A DNA stretch of 64,000 nt, from positions 62,001 through 126,000 of the forward strand of contig JAMFSN010000309.1 of NCBI GenBank assembly GCA_026225295.1, given 5' to 3'. This stretch comes from Frankia alni (lineage in GTDB: Bacteria; Actinomycetota; Actinomycetes; Frankiales; Frankiaceae). Positions 9,117 through 17,331 of this stretch are shown here, piece after piece (positions within the stretch are counted from its first letter, which is position 1; each line of letters begins with the position of its first letter). The notes below the pieces were generated by a model, which was not told where the DNA came from, searched no databases, and saw only the letters and a program-made list of their open reading frames with translations. The position numbers and the translations under genes are program-made.

Positions 9117-10637
9117 CTACGGGACCACGACGCTGCGGCGGACGGGCTCCGGCGCAACCTGACGCGCCGACAAGCCACGGTGAAGTGCCGAGACCAGCGC
9201 ATCGCGCGTGTCGCTCGGCTCGACGAGCTCGTCGAAGCGCAGCTCCTGCGCCGACCGGAACGAGGCGGCCAGCTCCGCCTCGCGCAGAGCTTCAACCTGG
9301 TCGGCGCCCGCGCCCGTCGCGGAACTCTGCGCGAGGGCGCCCATGGCACCGAGGGTGGCGCCCGGATACGCGAGGGTCGCGACCTGACCGTCGAAGCTGG
9401 CCATCGCCATGACCATCGAGCCGAAGCCGTACGCCTTGCGCAGGGTGAGATGGACCTTGGGCGTTGTGGCCAGCGTCTGGGCGGCGAACATCCGGGCGCC
9501 GCTGCGCAGAACGCCGTCCCGCTCCGATCGGGAGCCGGGCAGCATGCCCGGGTTGTCGGCCAGAAACAGCAAGGGCACGTGGAAGGCGTCCGCGACCGAA
9601 ATGAAATGGGCGGCCTTGTCCGCGGCGTCCGCGTCGATCGCGCCGGCCAGGACCCGCGGCTGGTTGGCGACCACCGCGACCGGATCTCCACCCAGGTGGG
9701 CGAGCGCGCACACGACCGCCGAACCGAACGAGGGTTGAATCTCGAACCAGTCCGGCCGGTCGACGATGACGTCGATGACCCGGCGCATGTCGTAGGAGCG
9801 CCGAACGTCGCGCGGGACGAGGGCCATCAGTTCGGGCGTCGGTCGGGGCGCCGTCTCGGCTCCGTCGGCGGCCCGCGGCGGGTAGGCCCACGCGCTGGAC
9901 GGGAAGTACGCCAGGTACCGCCGGATCTCCTCGATCGCCGTGGTGTCGTCAACGGCCACGTTGTGGACCAGGCCGCTGCCGACGGCCACCTTCGGGCCAC
10001 CCAGACTCTCCTTGGAAACCTCCTCACCGGTTGACTGCTTGACGACCGGTGGACCAGCGGTGAAGATCGCGGCCTGCTCGGTCATCACGCAGAAGTCGGC
10101 CATCGGCGCGACCAGCGCCCCATGGCCGGCCGACGCCCCGAAAACGCCGCACACGACGGGAACTGTCCCCGAACATCGGGCCTGCGCGATCAGGTCCACC
10201 GGTGACCGCCCCCGGCCGCTTTCCAGAGGCCGGTGACCGGCCCCCTCGAGCAACATGATCAGCGGGATCTTGTTCCGCAGCGCGAGTTCGGCGATCCGGT
10301 ACCGTTTGGCGTTGCTCGCCGGTCCGATGCTGCCGGCCAGGGTGGTGAAGTCTTCCGCCCCGACCATCACGGGCCGGCCCGCCACGGCTCCCGATCCCGT
10401 GACAACCCCGTCGGCCGCGACCTCACCGCCGGCCAACGTGCCCAGCTCACGAAACGTACCGGCATCGAGCAACGCATCGATGCGGGCGCGCGCGTCCAGT
10501 TTCCCCGCCGCCCGGTGCCGGGCCAACCGGTCCGGCCCGCCCATGGCCCGACTCGCGGCCGCCCGCCGACGAAGGTCGACAACAGTCGTCTCCCACCCGC
10601 CCGGGTCCCCCGCCGTCACCACCCGAACCCCGAGCAC
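9117..10637 (-). CDS. Acyl-CoA carboxylase beta subunit (carboxyltransferase)
   Basis: 506-residue carboxyltransferase of the AccD/PccB type, which moves CO2 from carboxybiotin to an acyl-CoA. N-terminal signature is MGGPDRLARHRAAGKLDARA (about residues 32-51) followed by the RELGTLAG strand. The oxyanion-forming segment of the first crotonase-like half is GVFGASAGHGALVAPMAD, and the second half holds KAYGFGSMVMAMASF. Family length is normal. The GTG at 10637 is the longest start; the paired GTGs at 10622/10619, preceded by GGGG, are equally likely. No biotin carboxylase/carrier gene lies nearby, so it must share an alpha subunit encoded elsewhere. The substrate (acetyl-, propionyl- or longer acyl-CoA) is not resolved. 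Confidence 0.9.
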   Translation of the reverse strand: MLGVRVVTAGDPGGWETTVVDLRRRAAASRAMGGPDRLARHRAAGKLDARARIDALLDAGTFRELGTLAGGEVAADGVVTGSGAVAGRPVMVGAEDFTTLAGSIGPASNAKRYRIAELALRNKIPLIMLLEGAGHRPLESGRGRSPVDLIAQARCSGTVPVVCGVFGASAGHGALVAPMADFCVMTEQAAIFTAGPPVVKQSTGEEVSKESLGGPKVAVGSGLVHNVAVDDTTAIEEIRRYLAYFPSSAWAYPPRAADGAETAPRPTPELMALVPRDVRRSYDMRRVIDVIVDRPDWFEIQPSFGSAVVCALAHLGGDPVAVVANQPRVLAGAIDADAADKAAHFISVADAFHVPLLFLADNPGMLPGSRSERDGVLRSGARMFAAQTLATTPKVHLTLRKAYGFGSMVMAMASFDGQVATLAYPGATLGAMGALAQSSATGAGADQVEALREAELAASFRSAQELRFDELVEPSDTRDALVSALHRGLSARQVAPEPVRRSVVVP

Positions 10638-11181
10638 ACCCGACCCGTTCGCGACCGTCGCACAGGAAACCTCACTCCCTCAGACCCCGGTTCCGTCGCG
10701 AGGATCTCGACCGTGCCGCCAACGGTGACTCGGGTATCCCCGCGATCCGGCTCCGCCGGGGGCCGGATCGCGGGCCTGGAAAACTCCGCGGACGAGATCG
10801 ACACCCGGCAGCCGAGGGCCGCGAGCCGGTTACGGTGGTAGATGCCCTCGGCGTGGCCCCAGCCGATGGTCCACCATCGCCCCGGGAACACTCCTCCATA
10901 ACCTGATCCGATGGATCGGACCGGCCTGACCGGCCGCCGGTGGAGAGCCGCCGTGCCGCGCCACAGTAGAGCGGGACTCTCGTAAGAGGAACCCCCCAGT
11001 TTTCAAACTCGACGTTGAGGTTGACATTACCCTCACCCAGTGCCAGCGTTCGACCCCTCATGGAGGCCCGCCGTGCCCCCGCGGTCGGCCGTCCGCCTGA
11101 ACCCGCGGTGACCTGCATCGACCTCTGTTGAGACGGTCCGACCGACGGTCGACATCGGCAACCTGTGAGGGTGGGAGAAGA
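10638..11181. other. Divergent intergenic region upstream of solute-binding lipoprotein
   Basis: About 540 bp with no recognisable gene. It contains site D of the tandem-hexamer motif (11009-11033) and then a 148-bp leader to the lipoprotein start. That leader shares the word GTGCCAGCGTTCG (11040-11052) with the leader of the paralogous gene at 40240. A minus-strand open frame at 10616-10891 shows no family motif. Confidence 0.5.
11009..11033 (+). promoter_or_regulatory. Tandem TYGANN motif, site D
   Basis: Units TCGACG, TTGAGG and TTGACA are followed by TTACCCT. The same arrangement, in the same position about 149 bp before the start codon, occurs upstream of the paralogous lipoprotein gene (site H). 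The AT-rich flank immediately 5' (TTTTCAAAC) is also shared. Confidence 0.55.
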
Positions 11182-12423
11182 ATGCGCAGTACCACGTCAA
11201 AAATCGTTGTCGCGCTGGCGGTGATGGCCACGGCGGCCGCCTGCGGCAGCAGCGGTTCGTCCGGATCAAAAGGATCCGCGGGCGCCTCCGGCGCTCCGGC
11301 CTCCCACACGTACACCGTGGGCGTGCTGACCGATCTGACGGGTGTCGCCGCGTCCGGCAACAAGACCGCCGTCAACGGCATCAAGGCCGGCGTCAGCGTC
11401 GTCGCCAAGGACGGCTACACGATCAAGTACGTCGTCGCCGACACCGGCACGTCACCCGCCGGGGCCCTGTCCGGTGCGCAGAAGCTGGTGACCCAGAAGC
11501 ACGTGACGGCGGTGCTGGCGCACTCGGCGCTCACCTTCGCCGCTGCCGCCTATCTGACCGCGCATCACGTCCCGGTGATCGGCGCGGCCGAAGACGGACC
11601 GGAGTGGACCACGAGCAAGAACATGTTCTCGGTCTACGGTGCCCTGCACGTCGAGAAGGTCGCGACGACCGTGGGTAAGTTCTTCAAGGTCGCCGGTGCG
11701 ACGAACATCGGCTCCCTCGGCTACAGCATCGTCCCGTCATCGGCTGACTCCGCGAAAACGGCTGCCCTGTCAGCGGAGGCCGTCGGTCTTAAGACCGGGT
11801 ACCTCAACGCGCAGTTCGCGTTCGGCAGCACCGACGTCCAACCCATAGCACTCGCGATGAAGAAGGCCGGCGTGAACGGGGTCGCCCTCGAGGTCGACCC
11901 CAATACGTCCTACGCATTGATCAGCGCCCTGCGGCAGCAAGGCGTAAACCTGAAGGCGGCGGTGCTCCCGGTCGGCTACGGCGCGGATACCCTGCAGGCC
12001 GGCGCGGGTGCCCTCAACGCCGCGCAGAACGTGTATTACACCCTGCAGATGGAACCGGTCCAGATGAACACCCCGGCCACCAAGGCATTCCAGGCGGCCC
12101 TCGCCAACGTCGGGACAACCACCGTTCCCACCCTCGCCGAGTACGACGGGTACGCCGCTGTCCTGCTCCTCGTGCAAGGCCTGAAGGCCGCGGGCGCGCA
12201 CCCCACCCAAGCCACCCTGATCACCGCTCTGTCCGGTATCCACGCCTTCACCGCCGGGGGGCTGTTCGGCGACCACCCGCTGGACATCAACGACCGGGTC
12301 AGCCTCATCGGCGGAGCGGACAACTGCCTCTACTTCACCAAGCTAGTCGGCAAAGACTTCAAACTCGTCCCCGGCGCCGACCCGGTCTGCGGGGCCCCCA
12401 CCGGCAAAACCGTAGGCTCGTAA
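11182..12423 (+). CDS. ABC-type solute-binding lipoprotein (LivJ-like, type 1 fold) (1)
   Basis: 413-residue extracellular binding protein of the branched-chain-amino-acid (periplasmic-binding type 1) class. The lipoprotein signal ends in the lipobox TAAAC, with Cys21 as lipid anchor, followed by a GSSG-rich linker. The mature domain starts TYTVGVLTDLTGVAASGNK. Actinobacteria use such proteins for amino acids, aromatic acids, steroids and other hydrophobic compounds, so the ligand is open. ATG 11182 follows GGGAGAAG. No permease or ATPase genes are adjacent, so it must work with a transporter encoded elsewhere or act as a sensor. It is by eye about three-quarters identical to the protein at 40240, and both have the same motif and leader upstream. 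A strong hairpin follows the stop. Confidence 0.9.
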   Translation: MRSTTSKIVVALAVMATAAACGSSGSSGSKGSAGASGAPASHTYTVGVLTDLTGVAASGNKTAVNGIKAGVSVVAKDGYTIKYVVADTGTSPAGALSGAQKLVTQKHVTAVLAHSALTFAAAAYLTAHHVPVIGAAEDGPEWTTSKNMFSVYGALHVEKVATTVGKFFKVAGATNIGSLGYSIVPSSADSAKTAALSAEAVGLKTGYLNAQFAFGSTDVQPIALAMKKAGVNGVALEVDPNTSYALISALRQQGVNLKAAVLPVGYGADTLQAGAGALNAAQNVYYTLQMEPVQMNTPATKAFQAALANVGTTTVPTLAEYDGYAAVLLLVQGLKAAGAHPTQATLITALSGIHAFTAGGLFGDHPLDINDRVSLIGGADNCLYFTKLVGKDFKLVPGADPVCGAPTGKTVGS

Positions 12424-12440
12424 CGGCGGCCCAACCTCGC

Positions 12441-12481
12441 GGTCGGAGTGGGGCACCACGAAACCAGGCCCCACTCCGACC
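12441..12481 (+). terminator. Hairpin terminator after solute-binding lipoprotein (1)
   Basis: A perfect 14-bp stem (GGTCGGAGTGGGGC at 12441-12454 pairing with 12468-12481) with a 13-nt loop starts 18 bp after the stop codon. There is no T-run, as is common for actinobacterial terminators. It may serve the convergent hydrolase gene as well. Confidence 0.75.
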
Positions 12482-12526
12482 CGCCGGGCGGCGCGGCGAA
12501 GGCGGCGAACGGCTGGGCAGGACTTC

Positions 12527-13258
12527 TTACAGACGCGCGAGCAGGATCGCGGCCAGCTCGGCCGGCCTGCTCACCATTGCGTTGTGGCAGGTGTCGATTT
12601 CGACGACCTCCCCGACCCCGCCGAGTGCGTGGATTGCCCGGTGCTGCCCGGCAACCGGCTGCACCCGGTCATGCAATGTCATAATCCAGGTGCGGGGTAC
12701 GGCTGGGGCGAGCCCGGAGCGGTCGGCGGGCTCACCGAGGACCCGGAAAGAATCCTGGTAGAGCCGGGCGAGGGTGAAGGCGCGCTGCTCCGCCGTCATC
12801 CCGTTGCACAGCAGCCACCTGGCCAGCGGGCGTGGGAACGGCGGTGCGGGTTTGCCCGCGGCCGCTTTTCGGCGGGTGAACCAGCCGACGGCACCGGTCC
12901 GGGTGTCCGCGATCGATTGGCCCTGGGGCGGTACGGCCGCAGAGATGAGCACCATTCGGCGGACGCGGGCCGGCCCGAGCCGGGCCACGACGCCCGGGAC
13001 AGTGATGCCGGCCAGTGAGTGCCCAACGATGATGAACTGCTCGATGCCCGCCGAGTCGATCTGCGCGACCGTACTGTCAACCCAGTCGGCGACCGTAACC
13101 TTCGAGAGATCCGCCGGGACCGACCGGCGCCCTGGTAAATCGACCGCGAGTACCGGCGTGCCGCGGGACTGACGCTCGATCTCGGCCACCGTAAGTTCCC
13201 AACAGTCGCCAGCGTGTTGGCTACCGTGCACCAGCACAATGCCGGTACGTCCAGTCAT
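12527..13258 (-). CDS. Alpha/beta hydrolase (esterase-like)
   Basis: 243-residue alpha/beta hydrolase. The oxyanion-side motif is VLVHGSQHAG, the nucleophile elbow is VGHSLAG (Ser near residue 85), and the catalytic His is probably in EIDTCHNAMVSRP near the C-terminus. This compact form resembles methyl-ester, polyneuridine-esterase and salicylate-esterase type enzymes, which split small esters. ATG 13258 has GGAG 13 nt upstream, a slightly long spacing. About 190 bp upstream on the same strand is site E of the tandem-hexamer motif, set between a TTGACA -35 and a TAGGAT -10. It ends facing the lipoprotein gene with a shared hairpin. Confidence 0.88.
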   Translation of the reverse strand: MTGRTGIVLVHGSQHAGDCWELTVAEIERQSRGTPVLAVDLPGRRSVPADLSKVTVADWVDSTVAQIDSAGIEQFIIVGHSLAGITVPGVVARLGPARVRRMVLISAAVPPQGQSIADTRTGAVGWFTRRKAAAGKPAPPFPRPLARWLLCNGMTAEQRAFTLARLYQDSFRVLGEPADRSGLAPAVPRTWIMTLHDRVQPVAGQHRAIHALGGVGEVVEIDTCHNAMVSRPAELAAILLARL

Positions 13259-13451
13259 GACCGAGTCCGATCTCCGTGAGTTCGCGTCTTTTCCGGCAAC
13301 GCGTGATGAGGTCGTGGGCTTACCGTGATCCACCCCGGAGCCACGCGGTGACCGTCTCCGGCCCTGATGCGGCACGGACCCGTCTGTCGGCGGCCGGCCC
13401 CCGACCTTCCCGGCCCGTCCCGGGCACCGGAACGGTGCTCGCGGACCACGC

Positions 13452-13481
13452 ATCCTACATCGATATCGACATCGATGTCAA
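13452..13481 (-). promoter_or_regulatory. Tandem TYGANN motif, site E, with -35/-10 boxes
   Basis: Minus strand: TTGACA (13481-13476), an 18-bp spacer made of TCGATG, TCGATA and TCGATG units, then TAGGAT (13457-13452). The repeats fill the whole spacer of a near-consensus promoter reading toward the hydrolase at 12527-13258. This is the clearest view of where the motif sits relative to core promoter elements. Confidence 0.65.
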
Positions 13482-13482
13482 T

Positions 13483-14451
13483 CTATTGGGCGGTTGAGGC
13501 TCCCGGGCCGTACCCATCGAGCGGTGGCGCCGTGCGCACCTCGGGCAGGACCTCGTCGAGCAGGCGGTGTAGGACGGCGCCGGGGTCAGCGGTGCCGGTG
13601 GCCGGCATGAAAATGAAATGCCGTGCTCCGGCGGCGACGAAGTCCTGCAGCTTGCGGGTGACTTCGCTCGGGGTTCCGACTGCGGCGACCTTGTCGATCA
13701 TCGCCTGGAAGTCCTGGTTGTACGTACCACCGATGGTGCGGGCCGCGTTCTGGCGAGCCCGCACCCCGTCGCTGTCGATATTGACGAAGACAAAGGCGTA
13801 CCACCCGAAGCCGGTGAGGTTACGGCCGCTTTCCACGGCGGCGGCGCGGATCGTCCGGACGGACGCGGCATATCGACGCGGTGAGTACAGATACGGCATC
13901 CAGCCGTTGCCCAGGCGGGCCGCTCGCCGCATGGCCGGCTCCTGGCGGCCGGCAACGACGATCGGCGGACCGCCGGCCTGCGCGGGCGACGGGTGCACCG
14001 TCACGTCCCGCATCGGGTACAGCGGGCCGTCGTGGGAGATTTCCTTCGCCGTCCACAGCCGCCGTAGGAGCGGGATTGCCTCATCCAGGCGTCGACCGCG
14101 TTCCTGGATGGGCACCTGGCACGCACGGAACTCCTGCGGATACTCGCCGCCCACCCCCACGCCCAGGACCAGCCGGCCGCCCGTGGCCCGGTCGAGATCC
14201 GCGACCTGCTTGGCAATGATCGCCGGTGGGTACAGCGGAAGCAGCAGGATCGACGTGCCGATCCGGACCCGTTCGGTCACGGCGGACAGCCGGGCCAGGC
14301 TCATCATCGCCTCGGTCGACGGATTGTCCGACGCGATATGGCCGCCCACCCACAACGAGTCGACCCCGAGGTCTTCAAGCTGGGCCGCTCGCCTCAGATC
14401 GGCGCCCCCGACCACGAACCCGACTTCAAGCCGCCCGGCCGGATCCGTCAC
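13483..14451 (-). CDS. LLM-class (F420-type) oxidoreductase (1)
   Basis: 322-residue member of the luciferase-like family, a TIM barrel using reduced FMN or F420. Visible features are LEVGFVVGGADL at the N-terminus, TERVRIGTSILLLPLYPP, the GGRLVLGVGVGGEYPQEF segment (a hallmark of F420-dependent members), PIVVAGRQEPAMRRAARLGNGWMPYLYSP and a C-terminal GTPSEVTRKLQDFVAAGARHFIF. The start is GTG 14451, with GAGGTG just upstream; the open frame continues further 5' without similarity. Actinobacterial relatives oxidise or reduce hydroxyl, sugar or nitro compounds; the substrate is unknown. It is transcribed toward site E and the hydrolase gene, which has its own promoter. Confidence 0.88.
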   Translation of the reverse strand: MTDPAGRLEVGFVVGGADLRRAAQLEDLGVDSLWVGGHIASDNPSTEAMMSLARLSAVTERVRIGTSILLLPLYPPAIIAKQVADLDRATGGRLVLGVGVGGEYPQEFRACQVPIQERGRRLDEAIPLLRRLWTAKEISHDGPLYPMRDVTVHPSPAQAGGPPIVVAGRQEPAMRRAARLGNGWMPYLYSPRRYAASVRTIRAAAVESGRNLTGFGWYAFVFVNIDSDGVRARQNAARTIGGTYNQDFQAMIDKVAAVGTPSEVTRKLQDFVAAGARHFIFMPATGTADPGAVLHRLLDEVLPEVRTAPPLDGYGPGASTAQ

Positions 14452-14723
14452 CGGACACCTCGTTCCATCGCTTGTCCGCCGGGATCCGACGTCGCCGATC
14501 TTCGTGACGCGGTCCGCCGGTCCGCATCGCACACTGGTCCGGAGCGCCGGCCCTCGCAACCGATCACGGAGAGCAACTGCCGTGATCGCAACCCGCGCTG
14601 AAGGCGCGGGCTCGGGAAGCTCGACCGGCGAGCCGAGCAGACGTCCAGCGGCACCGACAGGCGGGTCGCGGGTAGGTCCGCGCGAGGACGACCGGGACGC
14701 TTCCCGGGCGCCGGGCCAACGGC

Positions 14724-15362
14724 TCAGGCGGGGGCCCGGACGAGCGCCCGAACGAGGTAGCGGTCGAGGAACTCGCGCTTGGCGCGCAGTGACAGCCCGA
14801 GCCACGGCGGCGTCATGAGCGTGATGGAAACGACGTTCAGCCACCGGGTGGTCTCGCGGAGGTCGAGGTCGGCGTGCAACTGCCCGTCGGCCCGCCACTG
14901 CTCGAGCAGCGGTGCGAGGTGGCGGTGCATCTGGTCGAGGACGGGTTCTGAGGCGTACTCCAACGCGGCCACCCAGGATCGGCTGCCGGGCGAAAACAGC
15001 GCCTCGTTGACCTCGTCGCCGGCCACCCGCCCGATCGCGTTGAGGATGAGTTCAGGGAGCGACCGAGCTGCGTCGCCGGGCGATCCCAGTGACCGTACGA
15101 CGGCCTCCAGGCCGGAATCGAGCCGGTCCAGCAGAACCGCGAGGATCACCTCCTCGCGGCTCCCGAAGTACCGGTACACCGTCATGCGCGAGACGCCGGC
15201 CTCGGCGGCGACCTCGTCGATGGGGACCTTCGCGGTGCCGCGACGGGCGATGCAGCGGGTGGCGGCGGCGAGGAGGCGCCGGCGGGCCTCGTCATCCTTC
15301 AGGGCACTGGCGGTGCCCCACCTGGTCAGCCGGGTCCTGTCGCCGGGCGGTGGTCCGGTCAC
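14724..15362 (-). CDS. TetR-family regulator (2)
   Basis: 212-residue TetR-type regulator with HTH segment VAAEAGVSRMTVYRYFGSREEV at about residues 48-69 and a ligand domain carrying the phrases NEALFSPGSRSWVAALEYASEPV and LHADLDLRETTRWLN. The same phrases appear in the regulator at 28504, so the two are paralogues, possibly with related ligands or operators. The start is GTG 15362: there is no ribosome binding site, but TAGCAT lies exactly 7 nt before it, consistent with a leaderless transcript. It lies 75 bp downstream of an LLM oxidoreductase gene pointing the other way round the same strand. Confidence 0.87.
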   Translation of the reverse strand: MTGPPPGDRTRLTRWGTASALKDDEARRRLLAAATRCIARRGTAKVPIDEVAAEAGVSRMTVYRYFGSREEVILAVLLDRLDSGLEAVVRSLGSPGDAARSLPELILNAIGRVAGDEVNEALFSPGSRSWVAALEYASEPVLDQMHRHLAPLLEQWRADGQLHADLDLRETTRWLNVVSITLMTPPWLGLSLRAKREFLDRYLVRALVRAPA

Positions 15363-15437
15363 CGTATCGATGCTAGAGACGGTCCCCGCGCCGGCGGCCG
15401 GGCCCGTCCGATGGACGCGGCGCTCGGCCGTGAGTGC

Positions 15438-16306
15438 TCACGCGGCGCGGATCGCGGCGTGCGCGGCGGCGAGGGCTTCGATGAAGTCGAGGTACTCGGC
15501 CAGCGTGTCGCAGGCCCTGGTCACGGACACGATGGTCGCGCCGGCGGCCGCGGTCGCCCCGAGCACGTCCTGCGTGTGGTTGGGTTCCTTGATCGGGTCG
15601 AGGCGACCCGCCGGCGGGAGCACCACGTCGAAGCCAGGTGGCCGCTCAACCTGACTCAGCCACTGTTCGGCCTGCGCGGGCGTCACGGCGAACGGGCACC
15701 AGCCGTCGCCGAGGGCGACGGCGCGACGCAGCGACCGCGGCGTGCGACCGCCCACCCAGAGCGGAAGGTGTTCCTGCACAGCGCACGGATCGACGACCAG
15801 GCCCTCGAAGTCGTAGAAGTCGCCGTGGTGCGAGGGCTCGGCCTGGGACAACGACGCCCGCAGGGCCCGCAGCGCGTCGTCGGCGCGGGCCCCCCGCTCG
15901 TCGTAGGGCGCGCCGATCAGGTCGAACTCCTCCTTCAGCGTGCCGACCCCGACCCCGAGGATCACCCGGCCGTTGCTCACGACATCGAGCGTCCCGTAGC
16001 GCTTGGCGAGCTCGAGCGGGTGGTGGTAGGCGAGCACGAGGACGTTGGTCGCCAACCGGATCTGGCTGGTGCGGGCGGCGAGGTAGCCGAAGGTGGCGAG
16101 CGGGTCCCAGTAGCGCGCCCCGCGCCGGGCGAGTTCGGCGGCCGGCAGGGCGACATGCTCGCTGCAGGTGAGGTGGTGGTAGCCGAGGCGGTCCGCGGTT
16201 TCGGCAACCCGGGCCAGGTCCTCGATCGAGCCGCGGCCTCCCAGGCCCCGTGGACCCCCGGGGTCATCGTCACAACCGGTGTACCCAACGCCAACCGCGC
16301 CGTCAT
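15438..16306 (-). pseudogene. LLM-class oxidoreductase (2), interrupted by a frameshift
   Basis: Two minus-strand frames together make one full-length luciferase-like oxidoreductase of about 290 residues. Frame one starts at ATG 16306 (MTARLALGTPVVTMTPG, ending near GAWE), and its ATG overlaps the stop of the upstream gene as ATGA. From about 16230 the family sequence continues in another frame (SIEDLARVAETADRLGYHHL, then NGRVILGVGVGTLKEEF and LPLWVGGRTPRSLRRAV) to the stop at 15438. One missing base between about 16228 and 16240 explains the break. The coupling, codon use and motifs are intact, so this may be a recent mutation or an assembly error rather than an old pseudogene. It would act as an F420- or FMN-linked oxidoreductase with an unknown substrate. 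Confidence 0.75.
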
Positions 16307-17034
16307 TGCCGCCACGCCTCCCACTGCACCATCGTCCGGAGCGGGCCGGCGAACAGCGGCCGGACCGCGCCGGACCGCCACCGCTCCTCGAGCATGGGGA
16401 CGAGCGTGGCCGTCACGGCCAGCGGGTCGTCGTCCAGGTAGATGACGGTCGTGTACTGCGGGTCGCCCTGCGCCGCCGGGTGCAGCTCCCAGGTGCCGGT
16501 CGAGCCGTACACCCACGCGCCGGCGACGCCCGGCGTCGCCAGTACCGCCGGGTAGTGATCGGTGTGCAGCCACGACCACCAGCCGGCGACCTCCTCCCCC
16601 GTCGGTTCCTCAACGACGACGAGGACCCCGCGGTGGGGCCGGAACGGCACGACCGCCGCGGAGATCAGTGCCTTCGGCGCGGCGTACCAGCGGAGCAGGG
16701 CCGGCATCCGCAGCTGCAACGATGGCCGCACCTGCGGGAAACGACCCTGTTCGGCCAGCCGCGTACCGAGTTCCATGAAGTCGTGGTGGGTCTGCTGGAC
16801 CGGGTCACCCACGAGATAATTGACCACGTTGCCGACGTTCGCGAGAGGCCCGTCCCCGGCCACCCGGCCGTCGAGGTAGGCGCCGTCCGCGATGTACCGC
16901 AGAGCGAGCTGGATGCCGGGCAGCTGGTACTGCTCAGGCAGGTGGTCCAGCAGGTGCCAGCGCAGGTAGCCGCGGTCGTCTTCGGGCGGCGCGGGTGGGG
17001 TGAGGCTGAAGAAAGCCGCCTTCACTCTGATCAT
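16303..17034 (-). CDS. EthD-like dimeric alpha/beta-barrel protein
   Basis: 243-residue protein that looks like two ferredoxin-like (EthD/DABB) halves. The first half carries YLRWHLLDHLPEQYQLPGIQLALRYIA, the second GWWSWLHTDHYPAVLATPGVAGAWVYGS. The repeated pattern is H-(3)-H-x-P or HTDHYP followed by a PG turn, typical of the domain. Single-domain relatives assist P450 alkyl-ether degradation or catalyse simple cyclisations and monooxygenations, but the function here is not established. ATG 17034 is the best start; an open frame runs further upstream without similarity. Its stop overlaps the start of the LLM gene (ATGA), so the pair is one transcription unit. A perfect 12-bp inverted repeat lies about 120 bp upstream. 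Confidence 0.75.
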   Translation of the reverse strand: MIRVKAAFFSLTPPAPPEDDRGYLRWHLLDHLPEQYQLPGIQLALRYIADGAYLDGRVAGDGPLANVGNVVNYLVGDPVQQTHHDFMELGTRLAEQGRFPQVRPSLQLRMPALLRWYAAPKALISAAVVPFRPHRGVLVVVEEPTGEEVAGWWSWLHTDHYPAVLATPGVAGAWVYGSTGTWELHPAAQGDPQYTTVIYLDDDPLAVTATLVPMLEERWRSGAVRPLFAGPLRTMVQWEAWRQ

Positions 17035-17155
17035 CGCGGCCGGCTTCCGTCGGCTCGGCGCCGGGCGGGCGGCGCGGCGCGCAGACCCGTATCCGGGACG
17101 CACGGTCCGTCGGCGGGGTCCAGCCGGCCGGCCGGGCGCGGCCCGACCTCGCTCC

Positions 17156-17193
17156 GCAACATGTGACGGGAAGCTATAACTGTCACATGTTGC
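17156..17193. promoter_or_regulatory. Perfect 12-bp inverted repeat (operator candidate)
   Basis: GCAACATGTGAC (17156-17167) and GTCACATGTTGC (17182-17193) are exact reverse complements separated by 14 bp that include CTATAA. The centre-to-centre distance of 26 bp is between two and three helical turns. It lies upstream of the EthD-like/LLM pair and not downstream of any gene, so an operator for a dimeric or tetrameric regulator is more likely than a terminator. Confidence 0.6.
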
Positions 17194-17251
17194 TTGGCAA
17201 GGGCGCTCGACGCGTCCCCCGGGGGCCCCGGGGATGACCCATCGGGTTATG

Positions 17252-17280
17252 TTGACGTCGAGCTCGACTTCGATAACGAT
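17252..17280. promoter_or_regulatory. Tandem TYGANN motif, site F
   Basis: TTGACG, TCGAGC, TCGACT and TCGATA run in tandem into AACGAT, with the perfect palindrome GTCGAGCTCGAC inside. Read on the plus strand it would place TTGACG as -35 and TAACGA as -10, about 50 bp before the SnoaL-like gene at 17332. The symmetry means it could also act on the minus-strand EthD-like/LLM unit. Confidence 0.55.
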
Positions 17281-17331
17281 GGCCGCCACGTCTCGCCCGG
17301 GCCGTGACCACACTGGGGAGCTGATGCGGCA

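Noticed and set aside
10616-10891. A short gene before the carboxyltransferase (for example a biotin-carrier or epsilon subunit)
   Set aside because: No biotin motif (no MKM), no family similarity, poor start; treated as a shadow frame.
16228-16240. Programmed ribosomal frameshifting in the LLM gene
   Set aside because: No slippery heptamer or downstream structure is apparent; a plain indel is simpler.
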